Position numbers and translations under genes: made by a program
Assembly: GCF_016745835.1 (NCBI RefSeq)
Contig: NZ_JAERVL010000019.1
Location: 1 to 34,699, forward strand
Direction of reading: 5' to 3'
Length of the DNA: 34,699 nt
Source of the DNA: Caldalkalibacillus salinus
GTDB lineage: Bacteria; Bacillota; Bacilli; Caldalkalibacillales; JCM-10596
Part shown: in pieces, positions 1-6,725 of the stretch
How positions within the stretch are numbered: position 1 is the first letter of the stretch
How the letters are laid out: every line of letters begins with the position of its first letter
Notes under the pieces: model-generated
Databases searched by the model: none
Told to the model about the DNA's origin: nothing
The model's input: the letters and a program-made list of their open reading frames with translations, nothing else

Positions 1-51
1 GTCGTGTTCGGTATGGGAACGCGTGTGACCCTTCCGCCATCGTCACCAGAC
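1..51 (-). rRNA. rrf: 5S rRNA, 5' portion (cut by window edge)
   Basis: Read on the minus strand, positions 51 to 1 give a 5S rRNA 5' half: a TCTGGTGACGATGGCGG start followed by the conserved GGGTCACACGCGTTCCCATA block and CCGAACACGAC. Only about 50 of the usual 115-120 nt lie in the window, so the 3' half is not seen. The gene is preceded on the same strand by tRNA-Gly and tRNA-Arg, and by its own promoter at 99-127. Whether a 16S/23S pair lies further left cannot be told. Confidence 0.93.
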
Positions 52-98
52 AATCTGTTTAGTTGTTTGCGTTGATCTCTTTTAACGCGACAAGAATT

Positions 99-127
99 AG
101 TATACAACGTTTCGAGATGTTTTGCAA
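99..127 (-). promoter_or_regulatory. Promoter in front of the 5S gene
   Basis: Minus-strand TTGCAA (127-122), 17-bp spacer, TATACT (104-99), a good sigma-A promoter. Transcription would begin near 92, giving a leader of about 40 nt before the 5S 5' end. It lies between tRNA-Gly and the 5S gene, so the 5S (and anything beyond the window edge) need not depend on readthrough from the tRNAs. Confidence 0.7.
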
Positions 128-159
128 GACCTTTTTTAAAGTTTTTTTATTTGTTTTTT

Positions 160-233
160 TGGAGCGGGTGATGGGAATCGAACCCACGACATCAGCTTGG
201 AAGGCTGAGGTTTTACCACTAAACTACACCCGC
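160..233 (-). tRNA. tRNA-Gly (UCC anticodon)
   Basis: Minus-strand cloverleaf of 74 nt including an encoded CCA end. The acceptor stem GCGGGTG/CACCCGC pairs fully, with discriminator U. The T arm carries GTGGGTTCGATTCCCAT and the anticodon loop reads CTTCCAA, with the UCC anticodon at plus positions 199-201, reading GGA glycine codons. It lies only 4 bp downstream of tRNA-Arg, so the two are cotranscribed. Transcription continues toward the 5S gene. Confidence 0.97.
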
Positions 234-237
234 ATAG

Positions 238-314
<77 letters not shown>

Positions 315-328
315 AATGTTAATCATCA

Positions 329-406
329 ATTATAGTTGTTAGTATTAAATAAGAAACGTCACATTAAGAACGCCATCATTAAAAACAAATAATCGTCATC
401 TCTCAA
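329..406 (-). promoter_or_regulatory. Candidate promoters for the tRNA-Arg/tRNA-Gly unit
   Basis: Two minus-strand candidates are seen. One is TTGAGA (406-401), 17 bp, TTTAAT (383-378). The other is an exact TATAAT (334-329) with a poor -35 region (TTTCTT 16 bp upstream), which would start transcription about 8 nt before the mature tRNA-Arg 5' end. Which one is used cannot be decided from sequence. Confidence 0.45.
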
Positions 407-441
407 TCTACATTAATGTGAGAAGACTTTAATGATGTGTT

Positions 442-468
442 TGTTCAATACGTACATAGTATTGAACA
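442..468 (+). terminator. Hairpin with T-run, terminator-like on plus strand
   Basis: TGTTCAATAC (442-451) and GTATTGAACA (459-468) pair over 10 bp around a 7-nt loop and are followed by TTTTT on the plus strand. On the minus strand no U-run follows. No plus-strand gene lies to the left, so its purpose is unclear. It may simply separate the tRNA promoter region from what lies to the right. Confidence 0.4.
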
Positions 469-711
469 TTTTTCAATGAACGTTGCATGTCCTTTTGTGA
501 GGACGATTAATAATATAACACGATAAAAATAATAAATCAACATGTAATTTTAGGTTTTTTATATTCAATCAATTCTTAAAGTTCTATTTCATGATATATA
601 GGGGACAACCCCTTTCCCTATTCTTGTCACTTTGACAACCGTCCATACTTCAATTACCTCTCTATATAGTCTCAAAGCTCATTCTATCCTACTCTCTGTT
701 TTAAAAGTAAG

Positions 712-790
712 TTCTTTTTATTGATACCATGAGGGAAAGAAGACCTTCATAAAGGCGGTAGATAAACCCTCCAGCACATCCCTTCCTCCC
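712..790. repeat. Conserved intergenic repeat, copy 1
   Basis: This stretch of about 79 bp matches 34541-34620 in the same orientation. A 42-bp core (744-785) is identical in both copies, and the left part differs by a few substitutions and one indel. It can fold: GAGGG (731-735) pairs with CCCTC (767-771), enclosing CCTT/AAGG (744-747/752-755). The extra outer pairing seen around copy 2 is not found here, so this copy may be shortened. Strand of function is unknown, and I do not recognise the family. Confidence 0.75.
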
Positions 791-947
791 GCATGTCTGA
801 GTTCATCTAGCTTTTTTCATCATTGCGTTTAAAGCCAAAAGTAAAAACCGCTGATCTTGACCCTTCTCTTATATTGATATAGAAACAAAATAACAAACAA
901 ACCTGTATTACAACACAGATGCATTTTGTGTTATATAACACTACGCC

Positions 948-980
948 AAAAAATATAGCATTCCTCTAAATGAGGAATGC
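948..980 (-). terminator. Terminator of the zwf-cyclase unit
   Basis: Minus strand GCATTCCTC, loop ATTTA, GAGGAATGC (958-980) is a 9-bp perfect stem followed by TATATTTTTT. It lies about 50 bp after the cyclase stop codon and closes the minus-strand zwf-cyclase transcript. Confidence 0.85.
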
Positions 981-1027
981 CATATTAGCACAAAGGGCAT
1001 TGGTATGAGGATATAACGAGAATCACA

Positions 1028-1660
1028 CTACGCTTGTGGTGCTTGATCAAATAATATCACTCTTGCTGGTGAAGCATCAGTACCTTGAAGTTTTAGTGGT
1101 GCTGCCACCATAAAATAGTGCCCCTCTTGTACTTCCTTAAGTTGGAGTCCCTCAATAATAATGACGTTCTTGTGCATCAACGATTTGTGGGTAGGGTGGC
1201 CCTCTTGCGCTCGTTCAATCCCTAAAGCGTCTATGCCTACAATTTTAACACCGATGTCCGCTAAGTGTTTGGCTGCGTCTTCTTTGACATAAATGAACTC
1301 AAAGTTGAATTCAGTGTCGAACGAATTCTTCGTCTTAAAAAGGACAATATCATGCTCTTGAATGTCTAGATTGACAATATCCTCTTTGGCGATACCCTTT
1401 TCAACTCCTGTAAGGTCGAATACTTTACATGGGCCAATCAACTCCTCTACAGGAATTGACTCTATCGTTTCCCCATCCGGAAGCATATGTAAGTGCGCAT
1501 CAACATGCGTACCAGTATGGACATCGAGATGAATACGGGTTTCATGTACCTTGCCTGTCTCAAAGTCTTGAGTTACTTCAAAAGAAGGCTGTTTCTCTTC
1601 CTTATTTTTGTATACTGGCATTCCTTCATAGACCGGTAGCGTGATATCATAAATCTTCAT
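1028..1660 (-). CDS. Putative cyclase / kynurenine formamidase-like metal hydrolase
   Basis: A 210-residue protein of the cyclase family (PF04199), metal-dependent hydrolases that include kynurenine formamidase (KynB) and isatin hydrolase. The signature HTGTHVDAHLH is present at residues 48-58, with the metal ligands expected at His48, His52 and Asp54; His58 belongs to the same motif. Length is typical of the family. The start ATG is preceded by an AAAGGGG Shine-Dalgarno. The gene lies 51 bp downstream of zwf on the same strand and is followed by a terminator, so it is probably the second gene of a zwf transcript. No tryptophan-degradation genes are nearby, so the substrate is open. Calling it kynB would be a guess: many Bacillales carry such cyclases of unknown substrate. 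Confidence 0.85.
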   Translation of the reverse strand: MKIYDITLPVYEGMPVYKNKEEKQPSFEVTQDFETGKVHETRIHLDVHTGTHVDAHLHMLPDGETIESIPVEELIGPCKVFDLTGVEKGIAKEDIVNLDIQEHDIVLFKTKNSFDTEFNFEFIYVKEDAAKHLADIGVKIVGIDALGIERAQEGHPTHKSLMHKNVIIIEGLQLKEVQEGHYFMVAAPLKLQGTDASPARVILFDQAPQA

Positions 1661-1711
1661 TGTTTATATCCCCTTTCATACTTTTCAAGCAAAGCGTAGT
1701 TGACTTTATGC

Positions 1712-3220
1712 CTACTCATGGTTGTCCTCTCCATCTAAAGGCCACCATTTGGAGCCGTCTTGTTCGAGTAATTGAAATGCCTCTTGTGGTCCCATTTCGC
1801 CAGCCGGATAGAGGTGTAATGGCAATGCTTTTTCTGAGCTGTTCCAGGCGTCAATAATAGGGTCTACGATTTTCCAAGCTAAGGATACCTCGTCCCATCT
1901 TGTAAAGTAAGTGGAATCTCCTTCTAAAGCATCGTTGATTAACCGTTCGTAAGCTTCTGGTGAATTAATGCCAACCGTGAATTCATGACAGAAATCCATA
2001 GAGATAGGCATAATGTTTCCTTCAGTACCTGGTTTTTTGGCGTTCAGTTTAAGATGTACCCCTTCCTCTGGGTAGATACGGATCACTAGCAAGTTGGGTT
2101 CTAGGTTGCCTTCTTTGTTAAAGAATACAAAAGGCATCTGTTTAAACTCAACGATAATTTCGGTCGCTTTCCTAGGCAGTCTCTTACCGGTTCTAATATA
2201 AAAAGGGACGCCTGCCCATCTAAAGTTATCGACCATAATCTTCGCGGCAACGAAGGTCTCCGTTTGAGAGTTCGGATCGACATTTTCTTCTTCTGTGTAG
2301 CCTTTTAACACCTTGTCTTCAATCTCATTTGGCCCGTACTGACCTCTTACCACATGTTGGTTCACTTCTTCTACTGTATTAAAACGCCTTATAGATCTTA
2401 ATACTTTTACTTTTTCATCTCTAATGGCTTCAGCTTTTAAGCGACTAGGGGGTTCCATCGCCATCATGGTGACCATCTGTAACATATGGTTTTGCACCAT
2501 GTCCCGAAGAGCGCCTAATTTATCGTAGTAGTTCCCACGCGTTTCCACTCCAACTGTTTCACTAGACGTCAGTTGAATGTTAGATATGTACTGGTTATTC
2601 CATAAGGGTTCAAAGAAAGAATTAGCAAAACGAATGACCTGGATATTTTGAACCATTTCTTTGCCTAAATAATGGTCTATACGGTAAATTTCTTCTTCCT
2701 TGAAGACTTGGTTAATCTTTTCATTTAATTCTTCAGCAGAAGGCAAGTCATGCCCGAACGGTTTCTCTATGATGAGACGTTTCCACCCGCTATTCTGAAG
2801 TAACCCTTGATTCTTCAGATGAACGGTAACCGGTTCGAATAGCTCAGGCGCGATAGCTAAATAAAAAAGCCTGTTCTGAGGAATGTCATATTCACGCTCA
2901 ACTGATTCCACAGTATTTAATAGCTCATCATAGTCGCTAGCGGTATTAATATCTAACCGCTGATAATGAATGTGCGATATAAATTGCTCCCATTCATTAT
3001 CTACGGGATGGCGTGAGAATTCCTCTAAGGACGATTTCACGCGCTCGTTAAAGTCATTCTTAGACATTTCCCTTCTCCCTAGACCAATCACAACAAAGTT
3101 TGGTGCTAATTGCCCATCACGATACAAGCTATAGAGGGCAGGAAAAAGCTTTCTTTTTGCCAAATCTCCCGTTGCACCAAACATGACAATCACTGCAGGT
3201 TCATGTTTATTACGACTCAT
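1712..3220 (-). CDS. zwf: Glucose-6-phosphate 1-dehydrogenase
   Basis: This 502-residue enzyme oxidises glucose-6-phosphate to 6-phosphogluconolactone with NADP+ and opens the oxidative pentose phosphate pathway in the cytosol. The nucleotide-binding motif FGATGDLAKRKL (residues 14-25), EKPFG (152-156) and the active-site signature RIDHYLGKE (180-188, with the substrate-binding His183) are all intact. Length is typical for bacterial Zwf. The ATG follows GGAGGAACGCC, a good ribosome binding site. A promoter candidate lies at 3315-3343. A cyclase gene follows after 51 bp. No pgl or gnd gene is adjacent. Confidence 0.98.
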   Translation of the reverse strand: MSRNKHEPAVIVMFGATGDLAKRKLFPALYSLYRDGQLAPNFVVIGLGRREMSKNDFNERVKSSLEEFSRHPVDNEWEQFISHIHYQRLDINTASDYDELLNTVESVEREYDIPQNRLFYLAIAPELFEPVTVHLKNQGLLQNSGWKRLIIEKPFGHDLPSAEELNEKINQVFKEEEIYRIDHYLGKEMVQNIQVIRFANSFFEPLWNNQYISNIQLTSSETVGVETRGNYYDKLGALRDMVQNHMLQMVTMMAMEPPSRLKAEAIRDEKVKVLRSIRRFNTVEEVNQHVVRGQYGPNEIEDKVLKGYTEEENVDPNSQTETFVAAKIMVDNFRWAGVPFYIRTGKRLPRKATEIIVEFKQMPFVFFNKEGNLEPNLLVIRIYPEEGVHLKLNAKKPGTEGNIMPISMDFCHEFTVGINSPEAYERLINDALEGDSTYFTRWDEVSLAWKIVDPIIDAWNSSEKALPLHLYPAGEMGPQEAFQLLEQDGSKWWPLDGEDNHE

Positions 3221-3314
3221 GGCGTTCCTCCATATTGTTAGTTTAATTTTATATGGTTCTATATATTACGACGGTGTTTTACCCAGACGTGTAATAGGTT
3301 GTATACCATCCTAT

Positions 3315-3343
3315 ATTGTAATGAAACGCAGAGAAAAACACAA
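3315..3343 (-). promoter_or_regulatory. Candidate zwf promoter
   Basis: Minus-strand TTGTGT (3343-3338), 17-bp spacer, TACAAT (3320-3315), placed about 95 bp upstream of the zwf ATG. Only the hexamer match supports it. Confidence 0.5.
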
Positions 3344-3523
3344 AGAATATAGCGTTGGGCTCTAATCTCGGTCGTTTTTTCCTCGTCAAAAGACTATACG
3401 ATGAGACCCGATAATGAGTTTTATTTTATTATGTGTCACAAGGGGAGATGTCATCCTGCTATTATCTTTTTTATGACAACTAAAGCTGTTGACAGGCAGG
3501 ATAAATATGTAACAAATGATATT

Positions 3524-3552
3524 TTAACACTTTGCCAAAAATCTGTTATAAT
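3524..3552 (+). promoter_or_regulatory. Promoter of the 198-residue gene
   Basis: TTAACA (3524-3529), 17-bp spacer, exact TATAAT (3547-3552). The start of transcription would be near 3559, 25 bp before the ATG at 3584. This rules out the longer reading frame that opens at 3401. Confidence 0.8.
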
Positions 3553-3583
3553 GATGAACAACACACAAATAGGAGAGATATTT

Positions 3584-4180
3584 ATGGCCGGCAGGCTGGC
3601 AACTGAATATAAACATCTGGCATTAACGCTTAGCAGTGAACAGTTGGATGGTTTTCTCCAATTATTCCAGAAACATGGGTTCGTCACAAAATCTCACGTT
3701 TTTGGACATGGAGGTCAAGAGGATAGTACGGAAGTGGTGCTTATTGATCTACATGCCCAAGAGATACCACTCATCTTTAATCATCATGGCTCTTATTTTA
3801 AGTGTGTAAGTTCTTTTAAAACCACTCATTTACAATTGGCTCAAATGATGCAACAGGCCATAAGAATGTATTACGGGCATGCAACTGTCCACCGGTTATA
3901 TGCTCATTTTGAAATGGTTTATGAGTATCGCTATGGTCAAGTGACACAGATTAAAGAAGTGAAAAACGGTGAGTGTGCTACGATATATTCTTATCAGGAT
4001 CAAACTGCTGAGTTAGAGTATCTCATGAAACAGAATAATGTAGAAGTTAAAATACAGCATTTAAAGCAAAAAGTAGACATATTATTAGATGAACGAAACC
4101 GCGCTAGTGGACATCACCTTTCAAACATTGATCACGAGCTGTTTCGTCTTTCCCATGAATTATTTAAATTGGAAGCTTAA
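3584..4180 (+). CDS. Unrecognised 198-residue soluble protein
   Basis: I do not recognise this family. The start chosen is the ATG behind AGGAGAG (3571), just downstream of a strong promoter; the open frame extends further up, but that part lies before the likely transcription start. The product begins MAGRLATEYKHLAL, has no membrane segment or signal peptide, is rich in His and Gln, and ends in a helical, charged stretch (about residues 150-198, with NIDHELFRLSHELF) that could form a coiled coil. It is transcribed alone, divergently from zwf, and is closed by a terminator at 4182-4211. Its context gives no functional clue. Confidence 0.75.
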   Translation: MAGRLATEYKHLALTLSSEQLDGFLQLFQKHGFVTKSHVFGHGGQEDSTEVVLIDLHAQEIPLIFNHHGSYFKCVSSFKTTHLQLAQMMQQAIRMYYGHATVHRLYAHFEMVYEYRYGQVTQIKEVKNGECATIYSYQDQTAELEYLMKQNNVEVKIQHLKQKVDILLDERNRASGHHLSNIDHELFRLSHELFKLEA

Positions 4181-4181
4181 C

Positions 4182-4211
4182 CCGCTGCTCATTGTAGCGG
4201 GTTTTATTTTT
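4182..4211 (+). terminator. Terminator after the 198-residue gene
   Basis: CCCGCT and AGCGGG form a 6-bp GC-rich stem around a 9-nt loop, followed by TTTTATTTTT. It begins directly after the stop codon. Confidence 0.88.
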
Positions 4212-4242
4212 ATATTGGCTTGTAGCATTACACAAAAAAGTG

Positions 4243-4271
4243 TTGCGGAAAAGAACAAGGCATGGTATCTT
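4243..4271 (+). promoter_or_regulatory. Candidate speD promoter
   Basis: TTGCGG (4243-4248), 17-bp spacer, TATCTT (4266-4271). It would give a leader of about 115 nt containing the two hairpins at 4300-4335 and 4346-4378. The hexamers are only moderate. Confidence 0.45.
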
Positions 4272-4299
4272 ATTCTTTGTAATAAAATAGGAACCAGGG

Positions 4300-4381
4300 T
4301 TCACTTCCAAGAGTAATTCTCCTCTTAAAAGTGAATGGCGTAGGTCCTAGCGATATTACTAACCATAATTTTGCTAGGAGA
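4300..4381 (+). promoter_or_regulatory. Structured speD leader that can mask the Shine-Dalgarno
   Basis: Hairpin 1 has stem TTCACTT/AAGTGAA (4300-4306/4329-4335) and inner stem AAGAG/CTCTT (4309-4313/4322-4326). Hairpin 2 pairs CCTAGC (4346-4351) with GCTAGG (4373-4378), burying part of the speD Shine-Dalgarno AGGAGAGG. TCTCCT (4318-4323), in the apical loop and upper stem of hairpin 1, is also complementary to AGGAGA (4376-4381). This suggests translational control of speD. No known riboswitch class is recognised. Confidence 0.55.
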
Positions 4382-4393
4382 GGGGGCCGAAAG

Positions 4394-4813
4394 ATGGAAT
4401 ATTCAACTTTCGGGAGACATGTTGCAATTGATACTTGGGGTGTAGATTTTCATTTGTTGAACGACGCTGAAGCACTTCAACACCACATGATTGAAGCGGC
4501 TGAGGTTTGTGGCGCAACCGTACTGTCTGTTCAAGCAAAGCAGTTCGAGCCACAAGGCGCAACCGTTTTAGTTTTATTATCAGAAAGTCATATTTCCATC
4601 CACACTTATCCTGAGAAAGGATTTGCTGCGCTAGATTGTTACACTTGCGGGGAAACTGTTGACCCTGAGGCTGCAATTAACTACATGGTGCAAGCACTAA
4701 GTCCAAGTCAAGTTTACGCTCGTAAACTTATTCGTGGTACTGGTGACTTAGAAGTCGTTGATTCTGATCTCACTAAGAACAACGGATATAAGGAAGGAAA
4801 TTTAGTCAAATAA
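4394..4813 (+). CDS. speD: S-adenosylmethionine decarboxylase proenzyme
   Basis: A 139-residue prokaryotic SAM decarboxylase (called SpeH in Bacillus), which makes decarboxylated SAM, the aminopropyl donor for spermidine synthesis. The proenzyme cleaves itself between Glu64 and Ser65 in the motif SESHISIHTYPE; Ser65 becomes the pyruvoyl group. By comparison with the Thermotoga enzyme, His70 and Cys85 are the processing and catalytic residues. Length fits the class 1B enzymes. The ATG at 4394 is placed behind AGGAGAGGGGG; an upstream in-frame extension would precede this site and is rejected. The gene stands alone between two terminators and has an unusual structured leader. speE is not adjacent. 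Confidence 0.96.
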   Translation: MEYSTFGRHVAIDTWGVDFHLLNDAEALQHHMIEAAEVCGATVLSVQAKQFEPQGATVLVLLSESHISIHTYPEKGFAALDCYTCGETVDPEAAINYMVQALSPSQVYARKLIRGTGDLEVVDSDLTKNNGYKEGNLVK

Positions 4814-4814
4814 A

Positions 4815-4866
4815 ACCACCTTTGTGGTGGTAAGATAACCATCCCTCAATGAGGGGTGGTTTTTCT
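4815..4866 (+). terminator. speD terminator (two hairpins)
   Basis: A first hairpin, ACCACC/GGTGGT (4815-4831), is followed by the terminator proper, ACCATCCCTC, loop AAT, GAGGGGTGGT (4838-4860), then TTTTTCTT. Confidence 0.88.
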
Positions 4867-4927
4867 TGTCACAATTTCCTTATCACCTTATCGTTAGGGT
4901 ATGAAAGATCATCGCAGAACTAAACAC

Positions 4928-4956
4928 AAAAAAAACCACCCGTATGTACAGGTGGT
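4928..4956 (-). terminator. rnpB terminator
   Basis: On the minus strand ACCACC, a 10-nt loop, GGTGGT, then a run of eight T. It lies about 75 bp beyond the end of the mature RNase P RNA. Confidence 0.85.
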
Positions 4957-5029
4957 ATGATTTGCAACACGTATCTACTTATATCTCTTTAACACTTATG
5001 AACGTTTATGGTTTTTGGTTTGTAATAAC

Positions 5030-5512
5030 GGAAGCAAGCCTATAAGCCGGGTTCTGTGCTCCCAGTGGTTATATGGGGTTACCCTCCCACCATTGGAGTG
5101 GCAATCATCTATCTAGGCGGTACATCACTATAACGCTCAAGCGACCTACCATGGACCACTTCGGGCAAAAGCTTGTTGACATCGTCAACCGGTCCTCGCT
5201 CGGTCTTGCTCCAGGTGGGGTTTACCAGGTCGAAAGTTGCCAGACGACCTCGTGAGCTCTTACCTCACGCTTCCACCCTTACCTGTGAAGCCCATGGATG
5301 GGCAAATGCCGACTTTGCAACAGGACGTTGCGCTAATAGTCGGCGAACCTATTTACTACATCCATAAGCATCCATCGGCGGTTTATGTTTCTGTGGCACT
5401 ATCCTTCAGCTCACGCTGACCAGCCGTTAGCTGGCACCCTGCCCTATGGAGCCCGGACTTTCCTCGAGTAGCGCCTTTCGACAGTCTACTCGCGATTGCC
5501 CAGCTTACTTCC
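5030..5512 (-). ncRNA. rnpB: RNase P RNA, type A-like, enlarged P12
   Basis: This is the catalytic RNA of RNase P, which removes 5' leaders from pre-tRNAs. Ends were set from the P1 helix: the GGAAGTAAGCT 5' end pairs with the GGCTTGCTTCC 3' end. Conserved blocks read GAGGAAAGTCCGGGCTCC, ATAGGGCAGGGTGCCAG, AAACCGCCGATGG, AGGTAAGGGTGGAA, CTGGTAAACCCCACC, GGTAGGTCGCTTGAGC (containing the GGU that pairs with tRNA CCA) and CAGAACCCGGCTTATAGG. These match the ancestral type A RNA (as in E. coli) rather than the type B usual in Bacillus. At about 483 nt it is long. The extra length sits in P12, which contains stacked stems GATGGATG/CATCCAT, CCGACT/AGTCGG and GCAAC/GTTGC. Confidence 0.96.
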
Positions 5513-5581
5513 ATTGCTTTTGTTATTCATGATTGTCAACAATGCATGTCCTCATGCACTTCTGTCTGATCAACATTAAAC

Positions 5582-5610
5582 AGTATATCATGTGCGTTAA
5601 CGCATCTCAA
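5582..5610 (-). promoter_or_regulatory. rnpB promoter with palindrome in the spacer
   Basis: Minus-strand TTGAGA (5610-5605), 17-bp spacer, TATACT (5587-5582). The spacer contains the perfect 12-bp palindrome TGCGTTAACGCA (5592-5603). Transcription would begin about 60 nt upstream of the mature RNA end, so a 5' precursor would have to be processed. Confidence 0.65.
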
Positions 5611-5692
5611 CCTTAAAATATTTCCTGCTTTACCATGGAAAGATAAACGTGATACGATGTTATTATAGTGTATACGAAGGAGTGTTCCAAAC

Positions 5693-6640
5693 ATGGAGGT
5701 CATTAAAATCTCTCCCCGTGGATACTGCTACGGCGTTGTAGATGCCATGGTGCTAGCCAAACAAGCAGCAGCAAACCTTGATCTACCTCGCCCGATCTAT
5801 ATCTTGGGCATGATTGTTCATAATAAGCATGTCACTGACGCGTTTGAAGAAGAAGGCATTATAACACTAGATGGACCCAATCGTTTAGATATATTAAACC
5901 AAGTCGAAAAAGGGACGGTCATATTTACCGCTCACGGTGTCTCTCCCCAAGTGAGGGCACTCGCTAAGGATAAAGGCCTCACGGTAGTGGATGCCACTTG
6001 CCCAGACGTGACAAAGACCCATGACCTTATCCGAGACAAGGTATCAGAAGGATATCAGATCGTTTACGTAGGTAAGAAAGGACACCCCGAACCGGAAGGC
6101 GCTGTTGGTGTGGAGCCACAAGATGTCTTCTTAGTTGAAACGGAAGAAGATGTCGATGCGCTAGATGTAAAAGCGTCACGCATTCTTGTCACGAATCAAA
6201 CGACTATGAGCCAGTGGGACGTGGCTCAAATCATGAACAGGGTACTAAGTAAATATCCACAAGCTGAGATACACAATGAAATATGCCTAGCCACACAGGT
6301 TAGACAAGAAGCAGTTGCCGAACAAGCGAAACAAGCCGATCTCACTATTGTGGTTGGTGATCCTAAGAGTAACAATTCTAACCGACTAGCACAAGTCTCT
6401 AAAGAGATTGCTGGAACACCTGCTTATCGCGTAGCTGACGTCTTAGAAATCAAGCATGAATGGCTTGATGGCGTACACAAAGTGGCCGTCACTTCAGGGG
6501 CATCTACCCCTACGCAAGTCACTAAAGAGGTGATCAAGTATCTCGAGGATTTTGAGCATAACGATCCATCGACTTGGGACCCAAGACGGACATTAGACTT
6601 GAAGCGCATCCTACCAAAAGTGAAGCAAAAAAATGCATAA
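5693..6640 (+). CDS. ispH: 4-hydroxy-3-methylbut-2-enyl diphosphate reductase
   Basis: A 315-residue iron-sulfur enzyme catalysing the last step of the MEP isoprenoid pathway, converting HMBPP to IPP and DMAPP. The three cysteines that hold the cluster are Cys12 (GYCYGV), Cys103 (DATCPDVTK) and Cys198 (NEICLATQ). Conserved substrate-binding histidines sit at His43, His81 (TAHGVSP) and His131 (GHPEPEG). Length and the C-terminal end fit Bacillus YqfP/IspH. The ATG is preceded by GAAGGAGTG. It is divergent from rnpB and ends at a bidirectional terminator. A weak promoter, TTACCA-17-TACGAT, lies at 5630-5658. In B. subtilis this gene also sits near yqfO, trmK and sigA. Confidence 0.98.
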   Translation: MEVIKISPRGYCYGVVDAMVLAKQAAANLDLPRPIYILGMIVHNKHVTDAFEEEGIITLDGPNRLDILNQVEKGTVIFTAHGVSPQVRALAKDKGLTVVDATCPDVTKTHDLIRDKVSEGYQIVYVGKKGHPEPEGAVGVEPQDVFLVETEEDVDALDVKASRILVTNQTTMSQWDVAQIMNRVLSKYPQAEIHNEICLATQVRQEAVAEQAKQADLTIVVGDPKSNNSNRLAQVSKEIAGTPAYRVADVLEIKHEWLDGVHKVAVTSGASTPTQVTKEVIKYLEDFEHNDPSTWDPRRTLDLKRILPKVKQKNA

Positions 6641-6649
6641 GCTAAAATA

Positions 6650-6693
6650 GACAAAAAACGACCTCCCTAGTGTTAGGGGGGTCTGTTTTTATA
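6650..6693. terminator. Bidirectional terminator between ispH and the MATE gene
   Basis: GACCTCCCTA (6660-6669), loop GTGT, TAGGGGGGTC (6674-6683), a 10-bp stem. TGTTTTTATATA follows on the plus strand and GTTTTTTG on the minus strand, so it serves both convergent genes. Confidence 0.9.
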
Positions 6694-6725
6694 TATAATA
6701 GCGGTGCTGTTTTTATAAAAGACTG

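Larger units (their letters stand above)
315..1027. other. Long noncoding stretch between tRNA-Arg and the cyclase gene
   Basis: No convincing gene lies here. The stretch is AT-rich and holds the tRNA promoters, a 10-bp perfect hairpin at 442-468 with a short plus-strand T-run, copy 1 of a conserved repeat at 712-790, and the terminator of the cyclase gene near 948-980. The rest (about 470-710 and 800-940) shows nothing recognisable. Confidence 0.7.

Noticed and set aside
712-790. Repeat as a transposon end
   Set aside because: No transposase, terminal inverted repeat pair or target-site duplication is seen at either copy; kept only as an open possibility.
3401-3583. In-frame N-terminal extension of the 198-residue protein
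   Set aside because: The promoter TTAACA-17-TATAAT lies within it and the best ribosome binding site is at 3571.
4089-4316. Plus-strand open frame between the 198-residue gene and speD
   Set aside because: It overlaps the end of a real gene, passes through a terminator and has no ribosome binding site.
5073-5419. Three overlapping plus-strand open frames
   Set aside because: They lie antisense to the RNase P RNA gene, whose conserved blocks explain the sequence.
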